Positions 42,899-51,789 of a stretch of DNA of 64,000 nucleotides are shown here, one piece after another. The DNA lies in contig CANKJK010000002.1 of NCBI GenBank assembly GCA_947482665.1, positions 62,001 to 126,000 on the forward strand, written 5' to 3'. Position 1 is the first letter of the stretch, and each line of letters opens with the position of its first letter. A program made the translations under genes and the position numbers. Under the pieces are notes generated by a model that had not been told where the DNA came from, made no database searches, and saw only the letters and a program-made list of their open reading frames with translations. Source of the stretch: Acidobacteriota bacterium (GTDB lineage Bacteria > Acidobacteriota > Vicinamibacteria > Vicinamibacterales > UBA2999).

Positions 42899-44602
42899 AT
42901 GATGGACAGTCGCCGGACGTTCCTGAAACTCTTCGGCGCGGGTCTGACCGGCGCCACCTGGACCGCAGCCAGCCTCGACGCCTTCGGGCGCGACCACCGG
43001 ACGTCGCCCTTCGGGCGCTTCACGCCCATCCGGGTCGGACGCGAGGACGCGCTGCGGCTGCCCCCCGAGTTCACCTATGACGTCGTCGCCCTCTGGGGCG
43101 ACCGGCTCCCGGGCACAACGGATCGATTCGGGTTCAACGCGGACTTCACCGCGTTCTTCCCCATCGGCACGAGCGGACACGAGGGCGTGCTCTGGGTCAA
43201 CCACGAGTACATCAAGGACCCGAAGCAGCCGTTCAGCCTCTACGGCCAGAGCGCACCGGCGGTCCTCGGCCACGAAGCGACGGTCGAAGACGAACTGACG
43301 GACATCGGCGGGTCGGTACTGCATCTGCGACGCACCAACGGCCGCTGGACCGTCGTCGCATCGCCCCTCACGCGCCGCTTCAACGTCCGCTCCCGGCTGA
43401 CGGCCACGGGGCCCGCGCTCAGGGACGCGGGCGATGTCGGCGGTACGCTCGCGAACTGCTCAGGCTGCCAGACGCCGTGGAATACGGTACTGAGCTGCGA
43501 AGAGAACTTTCAGGACGTCGTGCCTGAAGCGGTGGATACCGCGGGCCGCGGCACGATCGGCGGACGCTTCAACCGCAACGGCGCCCACTTCGGCTGGGTC
43601 TGCGAGTTTGATCCCTTCGACCCCGACTTCACACCGGTCAAGCACACCGCGCTCGGCCGCTTCCGCCACGAGAACGTCACCCTCCGGGTCACGCCCGGCG
43701 CGCCGGCCGTCGCCTATATGGGCGACGACCGCACGGATGGCCACGTGTATCGATTCGTCTCGTCCGCGCGGTACGAACCGGGCCGCCAGCGCAACCGCGG
43801 GAGCCTGCTGGCCGACGGCCGGCTCTACGCGGCGGTCTTCCACGCGGACGGCACCGGCACCTGGCGCGAGCTCACGGCGGCCACACCGCTCGCTCCCAAC
43901 GCCGCGAGCCCGGTCCCGACGGTGCCCGCAGGCGCCAGAACGCTCGGGGACATCTACGCGAACCAGGGCGCCATCGTGACGGACGCCTTCCGGGCCTCGA
44001 ATCTCATCGGGGCCACCGAGTGCGGGCGGCCCGAGGACCTTGAGGTCCACCCCGTGGACGGCTCCGTCTTCATCGCGTTCACGGCGGCAGCCGAACGCGG
44101 GGCGAGGCTCTTCTCGAATCTGTACGGCGAGGTGTGGCGCATCGCGGAAGACGGCGACGGCACCGGTCTCCACTTCACGTGGTCACGCTGGTGCGCCGGC
44201 GGACCGAACACAACCGCCCGTGGCGGCGCCATCTTCGCCGCCCCGGACAACATGCTCTTCGACCGGGCGGGCAATCTCTGGCTCGCCTGCGACATGTCGT
44301 CGTCGGTCCTGGCCGGGGACGACCCGCGCTACGCCGCCTTCGGCAACAACGGCCTCTTCTTCGTGCCGGTCACCGGGCCGACCTCCGGGATTCCGCAGCA
44401 GTTCGCCTCGGGCCCGTCGGAGTGCGAACTCACCGGGCCCTCCTGGTCGGCCGACGACAGCACGCTTTTTCTGTCTGTGCAGCACCCGGGGGAAGCGCAC
44501 GGCGTGCGCCAGTCACGCGCGGACTCCCGCGGCAGCAACTGGCCCCGCGGTACCGCCGGACAGACGCCACGCCCTGGCGTGGTCGCCATCCGGCGGCGCT
44601 GA
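42899..44602 (+). CDS. PhoX-family alkaline phosphatase (DUF839), Tat-exported
   Basis: A 567-residue protein. The twin-arginine signal is DSRRTFLKLFGAG. The family patterns are VLWVNHEYIKDP, NCSGCQTPWNTVLSCEENFQ, ALGRFRHENVTLRV and ATECGRPEDLEVHPVDGSVF. PhoX enzymes are calcium/iron phosphatases that release phosphate from organic esters outside the cytoplasm during phosphate starvation. Two adjacent ATGs (42899, 42902) are equally possible. It lies 64 bp after ppk. DUF839 also covers proteins of unknown activity, so phosphatase function is likely but not proven. Confidence 0.83.
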   Translation: MMDSRRTFLKLFGAGLTGATWTAASLDAFGRDHRTSPFGRFTPIRVGREDALRLPPEFTYDVVALWGDRLPGTTDRFGFNADFTAFFPIGTSGHEGVLWVNHEYIKDPKQPFSLYGQSAPAVLGHEATVEDELTDIGGSVLHLRRTNGRWTVVASPLTRRFNVRSRLTATGPALRDAGDVGGTLANCSGCQTPWNTVLSCEENFQDVVPEAVDTAGRGTIGGRFNRNGAHFGWVCEFDPFDPDFTPVKHTALGRFRHENVTLRVTPGAPAVAYMGDDRTDGHVYRFVSSARYEPGRQRNRGSLLADGRLYAAVFHADGTGTWRELTAATPLAPNAASPVPTVPAGARTLGDIYANQGAIVTDAFRASNLIGATECGRPEDLEVHPVDGSVFIAFTAAAERGARLFSNLYGEVWRIAEDGDGTGLHFTWSRWCAGGPNTTARGGAIFAAPDNMLFDRAGNLWLACDMSSSVLAGDDPRYAAFGNNGLFFVPVTGPTSGIPQQFASGPSECELTGPSWSADDSTLFLSVQHPGEAHGVRQSRADSRGSNWPRGTAGQTPRPGVVAIRRR

Positions 44603-44609
44603 CCCGCGC

Positions 44610-44705
44610 CTACATCTGACCTTCGTCGGCGGACGGCCCGTAGATCGACGGTACGGGCACGTCGTTCATCCGCAGATAGAGGGCGAGAATGTGCCCGGCC
44701 ACGCC
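44610..44705 (-). pseudogene. Remnant of a DinB-family protein C-terminus
   Basis: On the minus strand the frame reads GHILALYLRMNDVPVPSIYG, then PSADEGQM and a stop at 44612-44610. This is the C-terminal signature of DinB/YfiT-like metalloenzymes, where YLRL and VPVPSIYGPSADE are typical. The frame is open only back to about 44729, so just the last 30 or so residues remain. It fills part of the 207 bp gap between the phoX-like gene and the PHP gene. Confidence 0.5.
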
Positions 44706-44809
44706 TGACACATTCTCGCAGTTGGTTCATGTCTTCAAGCGGCGGTTGCCCTGCCGTCGCGCGGACGTCGCGATGCCCCTTTACCGTGTGGCTGTCACAG
44801 GGAGGCCAC

Positions 44810-45955
44810 ATGCCGAGCCACTCACTGCCACGCCGCACCACGCTTCGTGCCTACGCTGAGAACGCCGACTGGAGCCGTTTCACGACGGCCGTGTCACTGC
44901 ACGCTCACACGTCCTATTCGCGCGAGGTGATGTCGGACCTGCCTCGCTACATCGCCAAGATCCCCTTCGTCGCCGGGCGCTTCAAGCGGTCGGCCGCCGA
45001 CGTGGACTTCTCGAAAGGCTGGTGGCACCCGCCAATTGACGCACGGGGCGTCTTCGAATCGGAGGTCGCGCAGATCGAGCGGCGCTTCGGTCTTGACTCG
45101 ATCGTCTCGCTGACGGACCACGACGACATCAGCGCGGGACTCGACGTCCAGGCCCGCTATGCATCCCGCCGCGCCCCGATCTCCACGGAATGGACGGTGC
45201 CGTGGGAGGGAGGCTTCTTCCATTTCGGTGTCCACAACCTGCCGCCGGCCTCGGCCCGCGAGTGGTTCGCGCGGCTGAACGCCTTCACCCAGCACCCGCG
45301 GCCGGGCGAACTCGACGACATCCTCGACAACCTCCACGAGGTGCCCGGGCTGCTCCTCGTCTTCAATCACCCGATGTGGGACCTGGCCTGTGTGGGCGAC
45401 CACGCCCACGGCCTCGCGCTGCATCGCTTCATGCGTGCGCACGGCCCGATGATTGATGCACTCGAAATCAACGGCTACCGATCGCGGCACGAAAATGGGC
45501 GCGTGCGGGAGCTGGCCACTGAGCTGAACCTGCCGCTCATTTCCGGCGGCGACCGGCATGCACTGGCGCCAAACGCGGTCGTCAATCTGACGACGGCGAA
45601 GACCTTCGCGGAGTTCGCCGACCAGGTGCGCGGCGGCGAGAGCCATGTGGTCGTCATGCCGGAATACGCGCAACCCACGGAACTACGCAAGCTGGCGGCG
45701 GCGGCCGACGTGGTGCGGCACTACCGCGCCTACCCTCGCGAACGGCGTCACTGGACGGGTCGTGTCTCCTGGCACCTCGACGACGGCATCAAGCCCCTTT
45801 CGCACGTATGGCCTGACGGCGGCCCCTTCTGGATCCGGTCGGTCTTCGCCGCGTTCCGGATCGCCGCGTGTCCGGTCGCGCGAGCTGTCCTGACGCCACT
45901 CTTCCGGCGCCGGGCGGCGAATCTGGATACGCGCCTGCTGCCGACCGTGGTCTGA
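44810..45955 (+). CDS. PHP-domain (metal-dependent phosphoesterase-like) protein
   Basis: A 381-residue protein with PHP metal-binding motifs in order: SLHAHTSYSREV, SLTDHDDISAG, LLVFNHPMWD and LISGGDRHALAP. PHP domains hydrolyse phosphoesters using two or three metal ions; the substrate here is unknown. The C-terminal 100 residues extend beyond the PHP core and include IKPLSHVWPDGGPFWIRSVF. GGGAGG (44800-44804) lies 5 bases before the ATG. It is followed 11 bp later by a glycosyltransferase gene, so the two are probably one operon. Confidence 0.8.
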   Translation: MPSHSLPRRTTLRAYAENADWSRFTTAVSLHAHTSYSREVMSDLPRYIAKIPFVAGRFKRSAADVDFSKGWWHPPIDARGVFESEVAQIERRFGLDSIVSLTDHDDISAGLDVQARYASRRAPISTEWTVPWEGGFFHFGVHNLPPASAREWFARLNAFTQHPRPGELDDILDNLHEVPGLLLVFNHPMWDLACVGDHAHGLALHRFMRAHGPMIDALEINGYRSRHENGRVRELATELNLPLISGGDRHALAPNAVVNLTTAKTFAEFADQVRGGESHVVVMPEYAQPTELRKLAAAADVVRHYRAYPRERRHWTGRVSWHLDDGIKPLSHVWPDGGPFWIRSVFAAFRIAACPVARAVLTPLFRRRAANLDTRLLPTVV

Positions 45956-45966
45956 CGGCGTCCCTC

Positions 45967-47211
45967 ATGGACACACGAACCCCGCGCGTCGCGTTCTTCA
46001 CGGATTCTTACTACGAGGCCAACGGCGTGGCCAGGACGGCGCAGGCCCTGGAAGGCTACGCCGAGCAGCATCGGTACCCGATGCTGGTGGTTCATGGTGG
46101 CCCGACCACCCAACTCATCGAGACGGGTTCCGTCATCCGGCTCGAACTCAGGCGGGCGGCGGTGTCTTCCTTCCACCTTGAACACGATCTCCGGTACGAC
46201 CTCGCCCTCTGGCGCCACCTCCGCCGCGTCTCCGCGATCCTGCGGCGGTTTGAGCCCGACGTCGTGCACGTCACCGGCCCGAGCGACATCGGCCAGATCG
46301 GGGCGCTGCTCGCCAGGCGCCTGGACCTCCCTGTCACCGGTTCGTGGCACACCAACGTGCACGAGTACGCGGCGCGGCGACTCATGCCCTACCTCCAGGC
46401 TCTCCACGTGCCGGGCCGCGACCGCCTCGGTGCGTGGGTCGAGCGTTCGGCCCTGCGGGCCGTGCTGCCGTTCTATCGGATGGCGGACGTCATCCTCGCT
46501 CCGAACGCCGAGTGGCTCACCGTCGCGCGCGAACAACTGGGCACGCCCGCATTCCTGATGGCCCGCGGCGTCGACACGGAGCTCTTCACGCCGGCGCGGC
46601 GGTGCCGAGGGGACAACGTGCTCCGCATCGGCTACGTCGGCCGGCTCTCCAAAGAGAAGAGCGTCCGCGAGCTCGCTCGTCTGGAGCGGTCCCTGGTGGC
46701 GGCAGGTGCGCCCCGATTCGAGATCAGAATCGTCGGAGACGGCGCCGAGCGCGACTGGCTGAGTGCCCACCTGAGCCACGGCCGGCTCATGGGCACGCTG
46801 CGCGGGCCGGCGCTGGCCGACGCCTACGCGGGCTTCGACCTGTTCGCGTTTCCGTCCGTCACGGAAACCTTCGGCCAGGTCCTGCAGGAAGCGCTGGCCT
46901 CAGGCGTTCCCGTTGTGGCAATGGCGGCGGGCGGCCCGCGTTACATGCTGGCAGACGCCGGCGGCGCGGTCCTGGCGGCCACGCACGACGCCTGGATCCA
47001 GGAGGCCGTGTCGCTGGCACTCGATCCGGCCCGTCGGCGCGCCCTCGGCACCGCGGCACGACAGACAGCCCTGTCCCGGTCGTGGAGCGCGGTGTGCGAC
47101 GTCGTCTATCAGGCCTACGCCACCGCCATCACCCACCACCAGCGGCGGCCACGGGCCGCGGTGGCCCCCGACCTCGCGCCTGGCAAGACAGAGGAGCGGG
47201 TCGCCTCGTAG
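45967..47211 (+). CDS. GT4-family glycosyltransferase
   Basis: A 414-residue GT-B enzyme. The N-terminal acceptor domain has FFTDSYYEANGVARTAQALE, PDVVHVTGPSDIGQIG and VTGSWHTNVHEYAARRL. The donor domain has RIGYVGRLSKEKSVREL and the EX7E-type region VTETFGQVLQEALASGVPVV. The pattern resembles glycosyltransferases that work on diacylglycerol or phosphatidylinositol-type lipids (SqdX- and PimB-like), but donor and acceptor cannot be read directly. Position beside phospholipid genes makes a glycolipid product a reasonable hypothesis. Confidence 0.85.
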   Translation: MDTRTPRVAFFTDSYYEANGVARTAQALEGYAEQHRYPMLVVHGGPTTQLIETGSVIRLELRRAAVSSFHLEHDLRYDLALWRHLRRVSAILRRFEPDVVHVTGPSDIGQIGALLARRLDLPVTGSWHTNVHEYAARRLMPYLQALHVPGRDRLGAWVERSALRAVLPFYRMADVILAPNAEWLTVAREQLGTPAFLMARGVDTELFTPARRCRGDNVLRIGYVGRLSKEKSVRELARLERSLVAAGAPRFEIRIVGDGAERDWLSAHLSHGRLMGTLRGPALADAYAGFDLFAFPSVTETFGQVLQEALASGVPVVAMAAGGPRYMLADAGGAVLAATHDAWIQEAVSLALDPARRRALGTAARQTALSRSWSAVCDVVYQAYATAITHHQRRPRAAVAPDLAPGKTEERVAS

Positions 47212-47225
47212 GGTCCCGCCCGGCT

Positions 47226-47924
47226 TCAGGGCCGGACGCAGACCACCACGGCGGACACCCTGGGAATGTTGACGGGCTCAACCGATACGGCGCGAAGACC
47301 GGACGCGGCGAGGAGTGGCTCGAGCGCGAGTTGCCAGTTCACGCCAGACAGCAGTCGCGCGAGCCGGCCGATCACGCGATCCGACGCATCGCTCTCATAC
47401 GTGCGGTCAAAGTGATTCAACAGCACCACGCGCCCGCCCGGGCGGCACACACGCGCGGCTTCACGCGCCGCCCGCAGCGGGTCCGGGACCACGTTCAGCA
47501 GATAGGGCACGTAGACCGCGTCGAACGTGGCGTCGGGAAACGCCAGCCGCATCGCGTCCATCCGGCAGAGGTGCAGGTGCCCGGTCTGATGGCGGGCGCG
47601 CCGGCGCGCGGCGCGGTCGAGCATCGGCGCCGACACGTCGATCGCGGTGACGTGGCAGCCGGCCGGATAGCGGCGCACGGTCAGGCCCGTGCCCACGCCC
47701 ATCTCAAGAATCCGTTCGCCGGGTGCAGCGGCCAATCGCGTCATCGCGCGGCGGCGGCCCGGCTGCAGCAGCGCGCCGTAGACCACGTCATAGAGCGGCG
47801 CCAGCCTGGCGTAGGTGGCGTTGATCGCTGCCTGTGCGCCGGGTTCTCCGGGTGCGGCCAGGGGCCGCGCCCCGTCATGAACAGTGTGGACAACCGATTC
47901 ACAGGAGGTCAGGTCAGATGACAT
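47226..47924 (-). CDS. PmtA-like phospholipid N-methyltransferase
   Basis: A 232-residue class I SAM-dependent methyltransferase. TYARLAPLYDVVYGALLQPG followed by ILEMGVGTGLTVRRYP is the pattern of Rhodobacter-type PmtA, which methylates phosphatidylethanolamine to phosphatidylcholine. YLLNVVPDPLRAAREAARV and GGRVVLLNHF are the later motifs. The psd gene 3 kb away makes the substrate phosphatidylethanolamine. The ATG at 47924 overlaps the first 7 bases of the divergent gene; no better in-frame start was found. Other small-molecule methyltransferases share the fold, so the substrate is inferred. Confidence 0.75.
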   Translation of the reverse strand: MSSDLTSCESVVHTVHDGARPLAAPGEPGAQAAINATYARLAPLYDVVYGALLQPGRRRAMTRLAAAPGERILEMGVGTGLTVRRYPAGCHVTAIDVSAPMLDRAARRRARHQTGHLHLCRMDAMRLAFPDATFDAVYVPYLLNVVPDPLRAAREAARVCRPGGRVVLLNHFDRTYESDASDRVIGRLARLLSGVNWQLALEPLLAASGLRAVSVEPVNIPRVSAVVVCVRP

Positions 47925-48523
47925 TCGCAGAAGCCCTCAAGACGCAGCGTTGGGACGACCATCGCTACTACCACCACAGCCGAATCAATCAGGCGCTGCA
48001 TTTCGTCAGCGCGCTGAGCTTCATTGCCGCCTACATCACGATGTGGACGAGCCCGGTCACGGCCGTGGCGCTCGGCTGGCTCGTCGCCATGCCCTCCCGC
48101 CAGGCCGGTCACTTCTTCTTCGAGCCGCGCGGGTACGACGAGGCCAACCAGGCGACCCACGAGCACAAGGAGCACATCAAGGTCGGCTACAACCTGTTCC
48201 GCAAGGTCGTCCTGATGAGCGTCTGGGCACTCTCGCCCCTGCTGCTCCTCGTCAGCCCGACGCTCGGCGGCTGGCTGCCGGTCGGCGAAGGCTGGCTCGG
48301 CATTGCCAATCAGGTGTCGGTCATCTGGCTGGCCGTGGCGGCCGGCGCGCTGCTGTTCCGCACCGTGCAGCTCATGGTCATCGCCGACGTGCAAACGGGC
48401 GTCGTCTGGTGCACGAAGATCCTGACGGACCCGTTCCACGATGTGGCGCTCTACCATCGGGCGCCGCTCTACGTGCTGCGGGGCGAACGCTTCGACCCGA
48501 TCGTGACCCACGCGGCCAGGTGA
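47918..48523 (+). CDS. Histidine-rich membrane protein, Mpo1/DUF962-like in appearance
   Basis: A 201-residue membrane protein. INQALHFVSALSFIAAYITM and QAGHFFFEPRGYDEAN resemble the NxxLH and GHFxFE motifs of Mpo1-like (DUF962) dioxygenases, which act on 2-hydroxy fatty acids. A further cluster, THEHKEHIKVGYNLFRKVVL, adds histidines. About four membrane segments are visible. The resemblance is by eye and may be superficial. AGGAGG (47903-47908) precedes the ATG. Its 3' end overlaps the convergent aminotransferase gene by 55 bp. Confidence 0.7.
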   Translation: MTFAEALKTQRWDDHRYYHHSRINQALHFVSALSFIAAYITMWTSPVTAVALGWLVAMPSRQAGHFFFEPRGYDEANQATHEHKEHIKVGYNLFRKVVLMSVWALSPLLLLVSPTLGGWLPVGEGWLGIANQVSVIWLAVAAGALLFRTVQLMVIADVQTGVVWCTKILTDPFHDVALYHRAPLYVLRGERFDPIVTHAAR

Positions 48524-50175
48524 GACGCCGCACGGCCGAAGCGGGCGGCAATCATTTCGTGCAGAACGTCCCGTTGCACCGACGCATGACTGGCACCGGG
48601 TGGATGCCACCACCACCCGTCCGCCAGCATGCGTTGCGCGGCGCGGAGATACCGCTCGGCCACATCCTCGAACTCCGCGTCCGTCGTGGCGTGGCTGAAG
48701 ATGAATCGCCCCGTCCCGACCCAACTCAGCGCGAGTCCCTCGGCGCGCAGGTAGAACTGGAACATCCAGTTGTAACGGGAAGGGGCCGGGTACCACACCG
48801 TCCAGACCGACACGAGATTGGCCACGCGGACGGGCAGGCCGCGTTCGGCCAGGCGCGCGTTGAGCGATTCGGCGCGACGATTCCATGTCGCCTCGAGGTT
48901 GTCGTAGGTGGCGCGGATCTCGGGCGTCTCCAGGCGACGCAGAAACTCCCGCATGGCCGTGATCACGTACGGATGAGCGTTGAAGGTGCCGCGGGCGAAA
49001 CAGATATCCACCGGCCGCTCTTCGCGGAACCGGCGCATCAGGGTGCGCCGGCCGCAGAGGACGCCGACCGGGAGGCCCCCGCCCAGGGTCTTGCCGTATG
49101 TCACCAGGTCCGCCCGGACGCCGAAGAACTCCTGCGCACCGCCTGGCGCGAGGCGGAACCCAAGAAAGACCTCGTCGAAGATGAGCACGATGCCCCGTGC
49201 CGTGCACACGTCGCGAAGCTGTTGCAGCCACGTGGCGTATTCGGCGCGGCTGACGCCCGCGTGTCCCCGGCCCGCCACGAGCGCGCTGTCGCCGGGCGCG
49301 GCCTGATTCGGATGGAGCGCCTGGAGCGGATTCACCAGCACGCAGGCGATGTCGCGCCGGGTGCGCAGGACGTAGAGCGAGCGGGCGTGCATGTCGCGCA
49401 GCGTGTAGACGCCCTCCACGCGCCGTGGTGTGCCGACGCCGGGCTGCACGTCGTCCCACCAGCCGTGATACGACCCGCAGAAGCGTACCAGGTGACTGCG
49501 CCCCGTGTGGTACCGCGCCAGGCGGACCGCCTGCATGACGGCCTCGGTGCCCGACATGTGGAACGACACCTCGTCGAGACCGGAGACCGCGCGCAGACGG
49601 TCGACCACCTCCTGAATGGCCGGGTGATAGGCGCCCAGCACGGGACCGAGAGTGCGCGCCCCGGCGGCGGCCGCATCGATACAGTCCTTATAGAAGTCGT
49701 AGCCGAACAGGTTGACGCCGTACGACCCGCTCAGGTCGTACGACGCCTGGCCGTCCAGGTCCACGACCATCCCGCCCTCGGACCGCGCCACGAGACTCCC
49801 CAGCGAGAGATGCCGGCTGAGGTAGCGGGCGTAGGGATAGGGGACTCGGTAGGCGCCGGTGAACTGGAGGTCCGAGACGCCATCGGCAAGGGCCTGCGTA
49901 GCGGCGATGGTCTCCGGCGACCGCTGACGCAGCTGGCCCGCCACGCGTGCCAGCCCGGTCTGACGGGCCGTTACGGTCGCGGCCGGTGCGCCGTCGCTCG
50001 CGAAGAACGCGTCAGCATCGCGGTCGTCCCGAGCCACGTGCCGCGCCAACCAGCGCGCCATCCTCGCGTGTCCGGCCAGCGACGGATGCTTCGCGCGCGA
50101 GAGCGCGAGGCGCGCCCGTACCGCCGGCCAGGCGGCTACCAGCGCCGCCGCGGCGGCGCCTGCTTCAATCACCAC
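48469..50175 (-). CDS. Class III (PLP-dependent) aminotransferase with N-terminal extension
   Basis: A 568-residue protein. The PLP core resembles glutamate-1-semialdehyde aminomutase: VSFHMSGTEAVMQAVRLARY, FCGSYHGWWDDV, IVLIFDEVFLGFRLAPGG and K362 in LVTYGKTLGGGLPVGVL. About 130 residues precede the core, beginning with a hydrophobic helix (VVIEAGAAAAALVAAW), so it may be membrane-associated. The family is usually about 430 residues. The GTG at 50175 follows AGGGGGAA. It is divergent from psd with 23 bp between starts. A substrate linked to lipid head groups is speculation. Confidence 0.83.
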   Translation of the reverse strand: MVIEAGAAAAALVAAWPAVRARLALSRAKHPSLAGHARMARWLARHVARDDRDADAFFASDGAPAATVTARQTGLARVAGQLRQRSPETIAATQALADGVSDLQFTGAYRVPYPYARYLSRHLSLGSLVARSEGGMVVDLDGQASYDLSGSYGVNLFGYDFYKDCIDAAAAGARTLGPVLGAYHPAIQEVVDRLRAVSGLDEVSFHMSGTEAVMQAVRLARYHTGRSHLVRFCGSYHGWWDDVQPGVGTPRRVEGVYTLRDMHARSLYVLRTRRDIACVLVNPLQALHPNQAAPGDSALVAGRGHAGVSRAEYATWLQQLRDVCTARGIVLIFDEVFLGFRLAPGGAQEFFGVRADLVTYGKTLGGGLPVGVLCGRRTLMRRFREERPVDICFARGTFNAHPYVITAMREFLRRLETPEIRATYDNLEATWNRRAESLNARLAERGLPVRVANLVSVWTVWYPAPSRYNWMFQFYLRAEGLALSWVGTGRFIFSHATTDAEFEDVAERYLRAAQRMLADGWWWHPPGASHASVQRDVLHEMIAARFGRAASHLAAWVTIGSKRSPRST

Positions 50176-50198
50176 AGTTCCCCCTATCTGGAGTGTCG

Positions 50199-51104
50199 AT
50201 GACGACCTGGTTTGAACGCCTGCTCGCGCAGGACGCAATCAACTTCACCCTCACGAACCGCATCCCGAGGCGATGGCTGACGCGCGTCGTCGGGCGCGTC
50301 AGCCGTCTGGAGCATCCAGTCATCTGGAAGGTGTCGCTGGCGCTCTGGCAGCGATTCGGCGGCGACCTCCACCTGGAGGAAGCTGCCGTGCAGGACTTCG
50401 CCAGCGTGCATGCCTGCTTCACGCGGGCCCTGAAACCCGGCGCGCGCACGATCGACCGCGGCCCGTCCACGCTGGTCAGTCCCTGCGACGGCATCGTGGG
50501 CGCGGCAGGGCGCATCCACCAGGGTCAGCTCTTTCAGGCCAAGGGGGCCCGCTACACGCTGGAGGACCTGCTCGGGGGCGCGGAGGCCGCGCCATTCGAA
50601 GGCGGCACGTACGTCACGCTGCGGCTGACGTCGGCGATGTATCACCGCTTTCACGCCCCGGCGGACCTGCGCCTCCGGAGCACGACGTTCATTCCCGGCG
50701 AGCTCTGGAACGTGAATCCCGTCACGGTCCGGCGCATCCCACGCCTCTACTGCCGGAACGAGCGGGCCGTCCTGCGGACGACGACGGCCACGGGACTGGA
50801 ACTGCTCCTCGTCGCGGTCGGCGCCGTGCTGGTCGGTAGCATCCACGTGCACGCGGTCGGCACGCCCCTCAATCAGGAATACGGCGGGCCCTACCACCTG
50901 CCGTGCGCGGCGGAAGCCGACAAGGGTGACGAGCTCGGGTACTTCCACCACGGCTCGACCATCATCGTGATTGCGACCAGCCGGACCAGACTGTGCGAAG
51001 GCGTCACCGCCGGCGCGGCCATCCGGATGGGACAGGCCCTGCTGCGGGAGGACAGGGAAGAACGGGACCACGTGGGTGTCCCGGACTCTAGCGGTCAGGT
51101 GTAA
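50199..51104 (+). CDS. psd: Phosphatidylserine decarboxylase proenzyme
   Basis: A 301-residue proenzyme that converts phosphatidylserine to phosphatidylethanolamine at the inner membrane. The family blocks are STLVSPCDGIVGAAGRI, YVTLRLTSAMYHRFHAPADL, GELWNVNPVTVRRIPRLY and VAVGAVLVGSIHVHAVG. The self-cleavage motif is FHHGSTIIV, with S253 becoming the pyruvoyl group; the usual LGST is HGST here. GGAG (50189-50192) precedes ATG 50199. It supplies the substrate for the PmtA-like enzyme encoded upstream. Confidence 0.9.
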   Translation: MTTWFERLLAQDAINFTLTNRIPRRWLTRVVGRVSRLEHPVIWKVSLALWQRFGGDLHLEEAAVQDFASVHACFTRALKPGARTIDRGPSTLVSPCDGIVGAAGRIHQGQLFQAKGARYTLEDLLGGAEAAPFEGGTYVTLRLTSAMYHRFHAPADLRLRSTTFIPGELWNVNPVTVRRIPRLYCRNERAVLRTTTATGLELLLVAVGAVLVGSIHVHAVGTPLNQEYGGPYHLPCAAEADKGDELGYFHHGSTIIVIATSRTRLCEGVTAGAAIRMGQALLREDREERDHVGVPDSSGQV

Positions 51105-51246
51105 GCCCGCCGCAACGTCCGTGTCGCCGCGCAATGACGACGGCGATCAGTGGTTCGCGGCAACCAGGCCGCCATCGGACACGTCGTCGCGTTGAGTTTG
51201 CGCGGACGCCACGAGGGCGCCACACCGGCGGCTCACTGTCGTCGAC

Positions 51247-51789
51247 ATGGTGACGGAACCCCGCACGGTCGCTGACGTGCTCCGGGCGCTCAGATCGACG
51301 CCCTGGCTGATGCTCGGGCGACGCTGGAACTACAAGTCGGCCGTCCTCAGTTCGCTCACGCGGGCCGCCGTGTTCTTCTGCGTGAATCTGACGGCCGGCC
51401 TGGATGGCGCGGCAGGTGCCGCGGCGACGGAATTCGTGTTTCGCCTCGCAACCTCAGGCTTCTACGGCGCGCTCACACAGTCCTTCCGTCATGTGGAACC
51501 ACGCTGGCAGGGGCAGCTGGCCGCGCTCCTCATCGTCCCGGCGGCGGGGCACTCCCTGGAACTGCTCGTCCACTGGCTGCGGGGCACGCCGGAGCTGACC
51601 GCCAGTCTGGCCGCGTCCATCTCCTTCACGGCGCTCTCCACCGTGTTCCACCTGTTCGCGATGCAACGGGGCGTGCTGATCGTGGGTGAGGGCCAGCGCA
51701 CGCTGCTCGAAGATCTTCGCTCGCTGCCCTCGGTGGTCACCGCGTTTCTCCGGCAGGCCGTGCGCGCCTCGGCGGGCACGTGCCTGTAA
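51247..51789 (+). CDS. Membrane protein of unknown function
   Basis: A 180-residue protein with about three to four membrane segments: SSLTRAAVFFCVNLTAGLDG, GQLAALLIVPAAGHSLELLV and SLAASISFTALSTVFHLFAM. The C-terminal helix EGQRTLLEDLRSLPSVVTAF is amphipathic. I do not recognise a family. Its last 10 bases overlap the GTG of the glycosyltransferase-kinase fusion gene, so the two are likely translationally coupled and may work together at the membrane. Confidence 0.7.
   Translation: MVTEPRTVADVLRALRSTPWLMLGRRWNYKSAVLSSLTRAAVFFCVNLTAGLDGAAGAAATEFVFRLATSGFYGALTQSFRHVEPRWQGQLAALLIVPAAGHSLELLVHWLRGTPELTASLAASISFTALSTVFHLFAMQRGVLIVGEGQRTLLEDLRSLPSVVTAFLRQAVRASAGTCL

Noticed and set aside
42899-44602. 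A second copy of a 3-phytase or SdhA-type beta-propeller
   Set aside because: The beta-propeller character fits, but the NCSGCQTPWNTVLSCEEN and RPEDLEVHP patterns and the Tat signal are specific to the PhoX/DUF839 family.
47884-50202. A 772-codon plus-strand open frame
   Set aside because: It is antisense to the aminotransferase gene and shifted against the DUF962-like gene, both of which have convincing motifs and starts.
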